From the NCBI GenBank assembly GCA_007125845.1, contig SLCK01000104.1, positions 1 to 36,904 of the forward strand: a stretch of DNA of 36,904 bases. Reading direction: 5' to 3'. The notes beneath the pieces were generated by a model that saw nothing but the letters and a program-made list of their open reading frames with translations, ran no database searches and was not told where the DNA came from. Below are positions 15,772 to 22,985 of the stretch, in pieces. The stretch's first letter is position 1; every line of letters begins with the position of its first letter. The position numbers and the translations under genes were made by a program. The stretch is from Gemmatimonadota bacterium. Its GTDB lineage: Bacteria > Gemmatimonadota > Gemmatimonadetes > Longimicrobiales > Gaopeijiaceae.

Positions 15772-16701
15772 ATGACGAACCCATTTTTGAAGCGATTCGG
15801 AGCGGCGATGATCGTGGGAGCGGTCGCCCTCGCAGGATGTGACGACTCCCCTACGGACACCGATCCCCCGACACCGCCCGCGGCAGCGGAGGTCGAGGTC
15901 ACCCCGGGTGAGTTGACCCTCACTTCGGTCGGCGCGACCGCCGATCTATCGGCCACGGTGCTCGACCAGGAAGGTCAGGTCATCACGGGCGCTTCCGTGG
16001 CCTGGACTTCGTCCGACGAGAGCGTAGTCGTGGTTGCCGAAGACGGCACGATCGAGGTGGTGGGGGAAGGCACGGCGGTCGTGACCGCGACGAGCGGTGA
16101 CGCGTCGACGACGGTCGAGATCGTCGTCGAGATCGCCGCGCCGGTAGCCGAGACGATCGAGGTGACGCCCGACGCGGTGTTGCTCACGGAGATCGGCGGT
16201 ACGACCGAGCTTTCGGCGGCGGTCTACGATGGAGAAGGGGTGGCGATCCCGGGCGCTGTCGTGACGTGGAGCTCGTCGGACGAGGCCGTAGTCACGGTTT
16301 CGGAGGACGGTGAGCTGGAGGCGACCGGAGAAGGGACAGCGACGATCACCGCGCAGAGCGGGGACGCCTCAGCGACGGCCGAGGTCGTCGTCGATCTCGA
16401 CGCACAGGTCGCGCAAGCCCTCGAGGTGACGCCCGAGGAAGTACTGTTCACAGTTGTCGGTGAGACCCACGAGCTGACCGCGATCGTTCTCGACGCGGAC
16501 GGAATGGAGATTCCGGATGCCACGGTCAGTTGGAGCTCGTCGGACGAGGCTGTGGTCACGGTCTCGGAAGAGGGTGAGCTGGAGGCCGTTGGCGAAGGTT
16601 CGGCTACGATCACGGCCACCAGCGGCGACGTCGAAGCCACGGTGGAGGTCACGGTCGAGGCCGAGGCGGTTGGAGCCATCGAGACCCGCAGCAGGAACTG
16701 A
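15772..16701 (+). CDS. Lipoprotein with three tandem BIG2 (bacterial Ig-like 2) domains
   Basis: This encodes 309 residues from ATG 15772, with AGGAG a few bases upstream. The signal peptide ends VALAGC (Cys23), followed by a Asp/Pro-rich linker. Three BIG2 domains occupy about 40-119, 128-207 and 217-295. Each has the pattern xVTPxxxxLTxxGxTxxLxA, then VxWSSSDExVVxV, then GEGxAxITAxSGD. Such domains usually mediate adhesion or form envelope stalks. The protein is strongly acidic and lysine-poor. It may be co-transcribed with the small secreted protein from the sigma-54 promoter, as no terminator-like hairpin is evident in the 116-bp gap. A strong terminator follows. A single-domain relative lies at 20801. 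Confidence 0.92.
   Translation: MTNPFLKRFGAAMIVGAVALAGCDDSPTDTDPPTPPAAAEVEVTPGELTLTSVGATADLSATVLDQEGQVITGASVAWTSSDESVVVVAEDGTIEVVGEGTAVVTATSGDASTTVEIVVEIAAPVAETIEVTPDAVLLTEIGGTTELSAAVYDGEGVAIPGAVVTWSSSDEAVVTVSEDGELEATGEGTATITAQSGDASATAEVVVDLDAQVAQALEVTPEEVLFTVVGETHELTAIVLDADGMEIPDATVSWSSSDEAVVTVSEEGELEAVGEGSATITATSGDVEATVEVTVEAEAVGAIETRSRN
15889..16656 (+). repeat. Three in-frame tandem repeats encoding BIG2 domains
   Basis: Repeat units begin near 15889, 16153 and 16420, a period of roughly 264-267 bp. Units two and three are close at DNA level: both contain TGGAGCTCGTCGGACGAGGC followed by near-identical sequence to GGTGAGCTGGAGGC. Unit one is more diverged. The in-frame homology could allow copy-number change by recombination. 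Confidence 0.85.
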
Positions 16702-16729
16702 TTTCAGCTCGTCGGCCTCAACAAACGCG

Positions 16730-16770
16730 AAGGGACCGCGCCGAATGCCGGCGCGGTCCCTTCCTCTTTT
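16730..16770 (+). terminator. Strong intrinsic terminator
   Basis: A perfect 14-bp stem (AAGGGACCGCGCCG at 16730-16743, CGGCGCGGTCCCTT at 16749-16762) with the five-base loop AATGC is followed by CCTCTTTT. It lies 29 bp after the BIG2 gene stop and 33 bp before the end of the convergent DoxX gene, so it may work in both directions. The T-run is better on the plus strand. Confidence 0.88.
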
Positions 16771-16795
16771 CGGTAGCTCCTCGTAGCGGCTGGAC

Positions 16796-17290
16796 TCAGA
16801 TCTCTCGGTTTCTCGCTGCGAAGGCCGCGTCCACGCTGAACCGCCCGGGCCCGATCAGCATGAAGTATAGGGCGAGCGGGATGAAGACCATGAGCATGTG
16901 GCGGGGAAAGAAGGTGCCGCCGGCCCAGAGCGCGACCGCGATGCTGATGAAGACGATCGCGGAGAGCGCCGCGGCGGTCCGGGTCAGGAGCCCCACGATG
17001 AGCAGAGCTCCGAGCAGCACCTCCGCCGAGGGCAGCACGTACCCGTAGGGCGCTCCCAGCGCCGCCGGAAGCCAGTCGGGACTTCGACCCTGGAAGGCCT
17101 CGCTCCGGTAGAAGGCGCCCAACCCTTCGTTCCAGTCGAGCATCAGCTTTCCCCATCCCTGGTGGAAGAGGAACCAGCCCAGCGCGGCTCGTGTGAAGAA
17201 GCGCACGACGTCGGTGGTGATTTGCGTGCGCTGTCCGTACAGGTCGGGATTGGTTCTCTGCAGGTAGTCGTAGCTCATATCTCTGGTCAC
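16796..17290 (-). CDS. DoxX-family membrane protein
   Basis: The protein has 164 residues from GTG 17288-17290. It has about four hydrophobic helices: RAALGWFLFHQGWGKL, VLLGALLIVGLL, AALSAIVFISIAVAL and MLMVFIPLALYFMLIG. The opening FxRxxLGxxFxxxGxxKL pattern is characteristic of DoxX-like inner-membrane proteins, which are linked to thiosulfate or quinone redox chemistry or to oxidative-stress complexes. The GTG overlaps the TGA of the upstream MBL gene (GTGA), suggesting coupling. ATG 17276-17278 is an alternative start four codons in. The extended loop between helices one and two (about 50-80) is longer than in minimal DoxX proteins. The substrate cannot be told from the sequence. Confidence 0.88.
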   Translation of the reverse strand: MTRDMSYDYLQRTNPDLYGQRTQITTDVVRFFTRAALGWFLFHQGWGKLMLDWNEGLGAFYRSEAFQGRSPDWLPAALGAPYGYVLPSAEVLLGALLIVGLLTRTAAALSAIVFISIAVALWAGGTFFPRHMLMVFIPLALYFMLIGPGRFSVDAAFAARNREI

Positions 17291-18210
17291 TGCGCTCCGC
17301 TCGCGTCGTCGTAGGCCACGCGCAGCGCCGTGGCCAGCCGCTCCGGAGGTCCCTCGTGGTCCGGGAATCCCTCGAGGACCGTTTCCTCGGCCACCTCGTC
17401 GGCCGTGGCGCCGTCACGCACCCCCGCTTCCGCCGCTTCGAGAACGGCGCTCAAGAAGTCCCGCTGAACCCCGAGCTCCTCCCGCGACCCGGTGACCCCG
17501 AAGCGCTCAGATGCATGCCCGAACACGTAGAGCGTCTCGGCGTCGTGGTCAGCCATGACCGCCTCGAGGGTCTCGATCCAACCCCGCACGGAGGCGCCCG
17601 AGGGCCCGTCGATGAAGGGATAGAGGCGGTTGAACATGAGGTCGCCCATGTGCACGACGTTCGCTTCCTCGAAGAAGACGGTGGCGTCGGCCCCGGTGTG
17701 CGCCGGCACGTAGTGACGGGCCCGGACGGTCTCGTCTCCGATCGCGATCGACCACTCCCGGTCGAAGGTGGTGTCGGCGTAGGTCTGGGGCTCGTCCGCT
17801 TCATACGCGCGCTGCAGCTCCGGGACCCGGGCGTGGGCCACGATCGAGCGGGCGTGCGGGGCCAGCACCCCGTTGCCGGCGGTGTGGTCCCGGTGGTGGT
17901 GGGTGTTCACGAGGACGTCGATGTTCTCGGAACCCCGGTCCCGCAGGCCGTCGGCCAGGTTCTCGGCGGTGTCGGCGAACTGGCTGTCCACGATCACCAC
18001 TCCGTCGTCGGAGAGGAGCCATCCGATGGTCCCGCCCCGCTCGGTGTAGATGCCGACGTTGCGGCGCAGCGGGGTGAACTCGCCCTGCAATCTGACCGGG
18101 CGGCTCGCTGCGGCCACGAGACGTGTGGGGGACGCGAGCGCTCCAGCGAGCAGCCCGAGCGAGGAGTGCCTCAGGAAGGCACGTCGGTTCCAGGATTTGC
18201 TACCGGCCAT
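17287..18210 (-). CDS. Tat-exported metallo-beta-lactamase-fold hydrolase
   Basis: The 307-residue protein starts at ATG 18208-18210 behind GAGGAG. Its N-terminus has a twin-arginine signal (NRRAFLR, Arg9-Arg10) with a hydrophobic stretch, so it should be exported folded and metal-loaded. The MBL fold shows THHHRDH (His104, His106, Asp108, His109), with further likely ligands His171 (VPAHTGAD), Asp190 (HMGDLMF) and His232 (FGHAS). This is a complete dinuclear zinc set. Its type is close to periplasmic MBL hydrolases of the SoxH or quinoprotein-relay kind; the substrate is unknown. It overlaps the DoxX gene by four bases and is probably coupled to it, which hints at a shared redox or sulfur-related job. 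The frame is open upstream, but ATG 18210 sits exactly at the Tat signal. Confidence 0.9.
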   Translation of the reverse strand: MAGSKSWNRRAFLRHSSLGLLAGALASPTRLVAAASRPVRLQGEFTPLRRNVGIYTERGGTIGWLLSDDGVVIVDSQFADTAENLADGLRDRGSENIDVLVNTHHHRDHTAGNGVLAPHARSIVAHARVPELQRAYEADEPQTYADTTFDREWSIAIGDETVRARHYVPAHTGADATVFFEEANVVHMGDLMFNRLYPFIDGPSGASVRGWIETLEAVMADHDAETLYVFGHASERFGVTGSREELGVQRDFLSAVLEAAEAGVRDGATADEVAEETVLEGFPDHEGPPERLATALRVAYDDASGAQ

Positions 18211-18337
18211 GGGTCTTTCTCCTCGACTGGGACAATTCTGCGAAAAGCCTTGCCGGATGACGCGCGAGGCCTTCCGGCACATGAGGTCGTCCGGCCAATA
18301 TGTGGGAAGGGGGGCTCAGGTGGCCAGCGGGTCGTGG

Positions 18338-18748
18338 TCAGTCGCTCGGGCCGGACAGCCCGAACCATTCCGCCGGGTCCATCAGGAGCTCGTAGGCCTC
18401 GTGGCGCACCTCGGTGCGCGCCATGATGTCTGCGGGCTCGCGGGAGTGCGAGATCCGGTGCTCCTCGCTCTTCATGTAGCGGCGGAAGTCCTCGCGGCTC
18501 CGCCACGCCGTGACGAAGGTGTGCGTGGCTTCGCCCGAGATCGGCCGGAGGAGCAGGAGGTAGAGGAAGCCGGGAAAGTCGTCGACGAGTCGTGCGCGGT
18601 TGCGGAAATGGCGCTCGAGTCCTTCGTGATCTTCCTCGGGGACGGTCAGGTGGGAGATGAAGACGAAGGGTCGCTCTTCGTGCCCGTCCGACTTTTCGTC
18701 GGCTGGCGAAAGGTCCTCAGCCGGGCCTCCGCGCTGGGAGGAGATCAC
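18338..18748 (-). CDS. Antibiotic biosynthesis monooxygenase (ABM)-fold protein
   Basis: The 136-residue protein starts at GTG 18746-18748, which overlaps the stop of the upstream B12-binding gene (GTGA). After about 25 polar residues comes an ABM domain (about 27-110): FVFISHLTVPEEDHEGLERHFRNR, then FPGFLYLLLLRP, then THTFVTAWRSREDFRRYMKSEEH. The fold is shared by heme-degrading IsdG-type enzymes, quinol monooxygenases and many stress proteins. Whether it binds heme cannot be decided by eye; a conserved Trp (TAWRSRED) and His are present. As the last gene of a PAS/B12/ABM operon it may act on, or sense, a tetrapyrrole or quinone, which is inference. The next operon starts 127 bp downstream. 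Confidence 0.85.
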   Translation of the reverse strand: MISSQRGGPAEDLSPADEKSDGHEERPFVFISHLTVPEEDHEGLERHFRNRARLVDDFPGFLYLLLLRPISGEATHTFVTAWRSREDFRRYMKSEEHRISHSREPADIMARTEVRHEAYELLMDPAEWFGLSGPSD

Positions 18749-19860
18749 GAGGCCTCCCGGGATTGGAGCTCCCGCGCAGCTTCACGGGCCCCCACGAGCC
18801 CCGGAGCCTGGGCGTCGGCGCCGACTCGTCTCCAGGCCTCCTCCGAATGGCGGAAGGCCCGGCCGCCCACCAGGATTCGGAGCGGGCGGGCTCCGGCCGC
18901 CCTTCTGAGCTCCCGAATCAGGTGGCCCACTTCGCCCAGGCTGAAGAGCATGGTGGCCGAGATCGCGACGAGGGCAGCGCCCTCCGACTCCGCCGCCTCG
19001 ACGATGCCTTCCTTCGGGAGGTGGGTCCCCAGGAATCGGACGTGCCACCCGTCGGCCTCGAGCACGTCGGCCACCATGTGGGCGCCGATCTGGTGCAGCT
19101 CGCCCTTGACTCCGGTCACGATCGCCGGGCCTCGGTCGACCGTGCCCTCGGGAAGGTGCGGGTAGAGGTGAGCGAGGACCGCCTGGGTCACTGCGGAAGC
19201 CATGTGTTCCTGGGCGACGGTGATCCGATTGGTCGCCCAGAGCTCGCCGAGGCGGTACTGGGCCCGTTGGATGACATGGAGGTAGAGGTCGAGGACCGGA
19301 GTCCCGCGCCCGAGACTCTCGTCGAGGACCCTGGTGGCGGTGGACCGGACCCCCGAAAGGATCGCGCCCAGGTAGACTTCGGCGACCTCGCGCAGGGAGT
19401 CGGGCGGGTCGGGGAGTACGGAGGCCGGATCGACGACGGTGTCTTCTTGCTCGGGACGATCGGTGGCGCGGGTCCGAATGGCCTCCGCGGTCTGCGCGAT
19501 CGCGTTGTCGATGAGGGAGTGATCGGCTCCGGAACCGAGCCTGAGACGCACGGCCTTCCCGATCTGCTCGAAGTTCTCGATGAGCGCTTCGGCCGGGATT
19601 CGGCGCGCGTGCAGAATGTCTGCCGCCCAGAGCCCGTAGTTCCGGAACGCTCCGGGATCACGGATCTCGACTGCGGCTGCGAGGAACTCCAGGTGGAAGG
19701 TGGCGTCTTCGATTCCCCGCTGGACGCCGGCTTCACCGTAGCGTTCCTTCCAGTCGGGGTGCCGCTCGAAGAAGGCTTCGGTCACGCCGCGCGCGATCTC
19801 CCCCTTGGCCCGCCGGATCCGGTCCGCGGTGTCGGCCCCGGAGCTGGAGGCGTCGATCAC
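18745..19860 (-). CDS. Cobalamin-binding sensor with CarH-like cap and Rossmann domains
   Basis: The 371-residue protein starts at GTG 19858-19860, overlapping the PAS gene stop (GTGA). A helical N-terminal domain of about 130 residues (ERYGEAGVQRGIEDATFHLEFL, etc.) has no MerR helix-turn-helix. A four-helix B12 cap (about 155-235) carries Trp208 and Glu218-His219, the W-x9-EH pattern of CarH/LitR photoreceptors. The Rossmann domain has the base-off motif E-x-H-x-x-G (Glu254, His256, Gly259). The residue directly after the Trp is Ala209; CarH has His there, which becomes the second ligand after light. The protein should therefore bind a cobalamin as a sensor and not as an enzyme, and it lacks a visible DNA-binding domain. 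It probably signals to partners in its operon. Light response is an inference. Confidence 0.88.
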   Translation of the reverse strand: MIDASSSGADTADRIRRAKGEIARGVTEAFFERHPDWKERYGEAGVQRGIEDATFHLEFLAAAVEIRDPGAFRNYGLWAADILHARRIPAEALIENFEQIGKAVRLRLGSGADHSLIDNAIAQTAEAIRTRATDRPEQEDTVVDPASVLPDPPDSLREVAEVYLGAILSGVRSTATRVLDESLGRGTPVLDLYLHVIQRAQYRLGELWATNRITVAQEHMASAVTQAVLAHLYPHLPEGTVDRGPAIVTGVKGELHQIGAHMVADVLEADGWHVRFLGTHLPKEGIVEAAESEGAALVAISATMLFSLGEVGHLIRELRRAAGARPLRILVGGRAFRHSEEAWRRVGADAQAPGLVGAREAARELQSREAS

Positions 19861-20546
19861 GGTGCGCCTCCCTGGGTCCGTTCGAGCAGGGTGGCCGAGC
19901 AGGTGGGACAATACCCGTGGCTCAGGAAGATCCGGTTTTCCTTGAGGTATTCCACGAGATTCTGCCACTTGAGGTCGCCGGTCTTGACCCGGGAGCACGA
20001 CATGCAGACGGGGACCGACTCCTGGATCTTCTTGAGGTGCCAGTACGACTGATCGAGCTCGTCCCTCGCCTTCTGAAGCCGTTCGGCTGTCTTGCGGTGC
20101 TTCTTCTCCTGGCGGGCATGCTCGCGGGCCAGCGTGGACAGTTCGTTGTTCAGTCGCTGGAGGTGCTCGGAGAGGGCCTTCGCCTCGTGTGGAGGCCTCT
20201 CCCCGATCAGCCCGAATCCGTCGGCTCCAACCCCGACGACTGCCTCCACGTTGAAGGGGTGCCCGTAGACGTCGAGCAACCCGAGGGGGACCGATTCCCG
20301 GCTTCCTCCCTTGGCGAGGACCTCCCTCAGCCGTTCCTCGCTCTCTTCGGACAGGAGCTTCCAGATCGGCGTTCCACGTAGCTCCCCCTCGGCCGCTCCA
20401 ACCGCCTCGACGAAGGCCCGATTCGCCGAGATGATCTCGCCCTCCGGATCTGCCGAAGCGCGCAGGAGGCTGCGGGCCCGCTCCACGTATGCGAGGAGGA
20501 GGTCGTCGAGTGGGGGGCTGTCCTCAGGCGGATCGACGTCGGCCAT
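19857..20546 (-). CDS. PAS/coiled-coil protein with C-terminal four-cysteine zinc-type domain
   Basis: The 229-residue cytoplasmic protein starts at ATG 20544-20546, with AGAGGG upstream. A PAS domain covers about 20-115, a charged coiled coil runs from about 122 to 176 (SEHLQRLNNELSTL to RKTAERLQKARDEL), and a small C-terminal module has Cys181, Cys184, Cys213 and Cys216. That module (CMSCSRVK, LKWQNLVEYL, SHGYCPTC) matches a widespread tail found after PAS, GAF or receiver domains in bacteria (typically CxxCKxxR, Y/W-x-x-hydrophobic, FSHGxCPxC). It probably binds zinc. It has no kinase, cyclase or other output domain. As the first gene of the coupled operon with the cobalamin protein and ABM protein, it is a likely sensor or scaffold. 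Confidence 0.88.
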   Translation of the reverse strand: MADVDPPEDSPPLDDLLLAYVERARSLLRASADPEGEIISANRAFVEAVGAAEGELRGTPIWKLLSEESEERLREVLAKGGSRESVPLGLLDVYGHPFNVEAVVGVGADGFGLIGERPPHEAKALSEHLQRLNNELSTLAREHARQEKKHRKTAERLQKARDELDQSYWHLKKIQESVPVCMSCSRVKTGDLKWQNLVEYLKENRIFLSHGYCPTCSATLLERTQGGAP

Positions 20547-20800
20547 GGAGCCGCCCTCTCTGCCCAGGGTGCGGGATAGCGTGTGAGTTCTGGAAACTGG
20601 TGATCCTCGAGTCCGGAAGTTGGCAGGAGCGAAAGTCATTGTCCAGCATGCTCCCCTCCCGGAGCGGCCGTCACGCTCTCCGCGCCCGGTTCGTTGTCCT
20701 GGACGAGTGCTCGAGCCGGTAGCGGACCCGCCGGGCGCTCGTCCGCCAATACGTCTGAAGCCAAAGACATGATGTGAACCCACGAAGGAGGATCCGTAGG

Positions 20801-21181
20801 ATGTCGAAGAAGCTCACGAGGTACCTGAGCCTGCTGGGCGTCGCAGCAATTGCGGTTCTGGCCGGATGCGACGATTCGTCCACGAACCCCCCCGACCCGG
20901 CCGTGCCCGCCGAGATCGAGCTGTCCCCGGAGGAGCTCTCCCTCGCCGAGGTGGGGGACACGGAGGTTCTCTCCGCAGTCGTACGGGACGAAGACGGGGT
21001 AGAGATTCCGGATGCCGAGGTGGAGTGGGGCTCCTCCGACGAGTCCGTCGCGGTGGTCGACGAGGATGGCGTCGTCGAGGCGGTGGGGGAGGGGGTCGCG
21101 GAGATCACCGCGACCAGCGGCGAGGTGTCCGCTCAGGCCGAGGTCACGGTGGATCTTGAGGAAGAGGAGGAGGAGAGCTGA
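20801..21181 (+). CDS. Lipoprotein with a single BIG2 domain
   Basis: This encodes 126 residues from ATG 20801 with AAGGAGG at 20785-20791. The signal peptide ends AVLAGC (Cys23). After a short Ser/Asn/Pro linker comes one BIG2 domain (about 37-118: IELSPEELSLAEVGDTEVL, VEWGSSDESVAVV, GEGVAEITATSGE). The tail is almost pure glutamate (EEEEEES). It is clearly a relative of the three-domain protein at 15772 but carries one copy. Its 3' end overlaps the convergent lipoprotein gene by 38 bp. No terminator is visible. Likely an envelope or surface protein; no specific role is apparent. Confidence 0.88.
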   Translation: MSKKLTRYLSLLGVAAIAVLAGCDDSSTNPPDPAVPAEIELSPEELSLAEVGDTEVLSAVVRDEDGVEIPDAEVEWGSSDESVAVVDEDGVVEAVGEGVAEITATSGEVSAQAEVTVDLEEEEEES

Positions 21182-21650
21182 GGTCGGCCGGTATCACCAG
21201 CTCCTCCACGCCGGGACCAACCCAGCGGACCTCGTCGAGGTCGATGTCCGGCACCCTCTGGACCACCACGAGGAGGTGCTGGCGGACCCACTGCTCGGGA
21301 GCCGTTCTCCAGTTGCGGGCGGAGAGCTCGTCGTTGAACAGGCGCGCGTTCACCGTGGCGCCCTCCGGGGCGGCGGCCTGAATGCGTCGACCCAGCTCCA
21401 GGGCTTCATCGGGAGACACGTTCTCGGGCATCAGGAGCACCAGTTGTCCGGAGTCGTAGCCCGAGGATTCGATGATCCGGTTAGGCTCCTCTTCGTCCAG
21501 GACGAGCCAGGGGTGTTCGGAGCTCGTCCCCGAGCACCCGGAGGCCAGGAGTAGCGTCACAATCAGCGTCACCCACTGCGTCGGGAGGGGGCGCGCCCTC
21601 GGGGGCCGCCCCCTTTCCGTTTCTGTCCGCCTCGCGCTCATCTGCGCCAT
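21144..21650 (-). CDS. Lipoprotein of unknown function
   Basis: The gene encodes 168 residues from ATG 21648-21650 (or 159 from ATG 21639-21641). An arginine-rich n-region precedes a hydrophobic stretch and the lipobox LLASGC (Cys39 from the longer start). The mature domain (WLVLDEEEPNRIIESS, then SGQLVLLMPENVSPDEALELGRRIQAAAPEGATVNARLFND) looks like a small alpha/beta module rich in acidic residues, and it ends with a proline-rich tail. I do not recognise the family. Its last 38 bp are antisense to the end of the BIG2 gene. The clear signal peptide supports it as real despite the overlap. The longer frame to 21884 lacks a signal peptide at its start and is not favoured. Confidence 0.7.
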   Translation of the reverse strand: MAQMSARRTETERGRPPRARPLPTQWVTLIVTLLLASGCSGTSSEHPWLVLDEEEPNRIIESSGYDSGQLVLLMPENVSPDEALELGRRIQAAAPEGATVNARLFNDELSARNWRTAPEQWVRQHLLVVVQRVPDIDLDEVRWVGPGVEELVIPADLSSPPPLPQDPP

Positions 21651-21886
21651 TCCATCCAAGCCCTTGCCGTGGATCCTGAAGGTGGCCACCTCCCCGGCAC
21701 TTGCCGGAGGCCTCCGGAATCTGTTCTCGTCCCCGAAGGCCCGCAAGAAAGGTTGCCTGACGCCGCTTGCCGATACTGGGTTCCCGCTCCTACGTTGACC
21801 GAATGGAAAAAAGTCATTGCGGAACGTCCCCGTGCGAGGCATTGGGCTGAGCCGCAGCGTCCACACCTTGCAGGAGGCTTCCAATC

Positions 21887-22978
21887 ATGTCAGTGCAGCT
21901 CCCATTTCGCTGGGCGACGGTGGCCGTCGTCACGGGCATCGTTCTCACAGCTGGAGCGCTGGAAGGTCAGCTCGTCGTGAACCCGACGAACGACCATCCC
22001 AATCCGTACACCACCATCAACGACTTCTTCGAGCTTCCCGACGGGCGAACCTGGGGCGCCACCAGCGCAGTGTACGTCGACATCGACGGGACCTCCATCT
22101 GGGTCGCAGAGCGCTGCGGGCAGAACAGCTGCGCGGGATCGGACGTGGATCCGATCATCAAGTACGATCAGGACGGGAACGTCGTCACGAGCTTCGGAGC
22201 CGGGATCTTCATCTGGCCCCACGGAATCCATGTCGACCGCAGCGGGAACGTGTGGGTGACCGACGCCCGCGCCGCGACCGACGCCGAGCTGGCGGAGTTT
22301 CCCGACGAGGCCGGAAAGGGCCACGCCGTCTACAAGTTCAGCCCGGAGGGCGAGCTTCTGATGACGCTCGGACGCCCCGGAGTCCCGGGAGACGGAACGG
22401 GCCCGATCCTCTTCGGACCCAACGACGTGCTCGTCGCACCCAACGGAGACATCTTCGTCGCCGAGAGCCACTCGGGGCAGGGTGCCGTGGCCGACTGGGA
22501 CACGCCGGCGCGCATCGTGAAGTACGACCGGAACGGGAACTTCATCATGTCGTGGGGCAGCATCGGAACGGCTCCGGGACAGTTTCGGGTTCCGCACGGG
22601 CTCGCGATGGACTCCAGGGGTCGCCTCTTCGTCGCAGACCGCGGAAACGTGCGCATCCAGATCTTCGATCAGGAAGGGAACTTCATCGATCAGTGGAAGC
22701 AGTTCGGCCGGCTCAGCGGGATCTACATCGACGACAACGACATCCTCTACACCGCCGACTCCGAGTCCAGCGCCACTTCGAACCCCGGCTGGGTGCGCGG
22801 TATCCGCATCGGGAGCGCGATCACCGGCCACGTGATGTACTTCATCCCGGACCCGGACCCGAACCCCACGGGCACCACCGCTGCGGAAGGGGTGACTGCC
22901 GACGCCGAGGGCAACGTCTACGGAGCCGAGGTGGGTCCCCGGCAGCTCGTGAAGTACGTGATGGAGGACGAAGAGTAG
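21887..22978 (+). CDS. Secreted NHL-repeat beta-propeller protein
   Basis: The 363-residue protein starts at ATG 21887 with AGGAGG at 21872-21877. A signal peptide (about 1-27) lacks a lipobox. The rest is a string of NHL-type blades: IIKYDQDGNVVTSFG, PHGIHVDRSGNVWVTD, VYKFSPEGELLMTLG, GPNDVLVAPNGDIFVAES, IVKYDRNGNFIMSWG, HGLAMDSRGRLFVADR and IQIFDQEGNFIDQW. Five to six blades suggest a six-bladed propeller. The layout resembles the lyase domain of peptidyl-alpha-hydroxyglycine amidating enzymes, but the metal site was not verified; binding-only propellers look the same. The 236-bp upstream gap holds no clear promoter apart from a TTGACC near 21794. Its stop lies 7 bp from the end of convergent ilvN. 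Confidence 0.88.
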   Translation: MSVQLPFRWATVAVVTGIVLTAGALEGQLVVNPTNDHPNPYTTINDFFELPDGRTWGATSAVYVDIDGTSIWVAERCGQNSCAGSDVDPIIKYDQDGNVVTSFGAGIFIWPHGIHVDRSGNVWVTDARAATDAELAEFPDEAGKGHAVYKFSPEGELLMTLGRPGVPGDGTGPILFGPNDVLVAPNGDIFVAESHSGQGAVADWDTPARIVKYDRNGNFIMSWGSIGTAPGQFRVPHGLAMDSRGRLFVADRGNVRIQIFDQEGNFIDQWKQFGRLSGIYIDDNDILYTADSESSATSNPGWVRGIRIGSAITGHVMYFIPDPDPNPTGTTAAEGVTADAEGNVYGAEVGPRQLVKYVMEDEE

Positions 22979-22985
22979 TGCTACT

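Noticed and set aside
17356-19165. Plus-strand frames of over 350 codons opposite the MBL and B12 genes
   Set aside because: They are antisense to genes with complete active-site motifs; no domain is visible.
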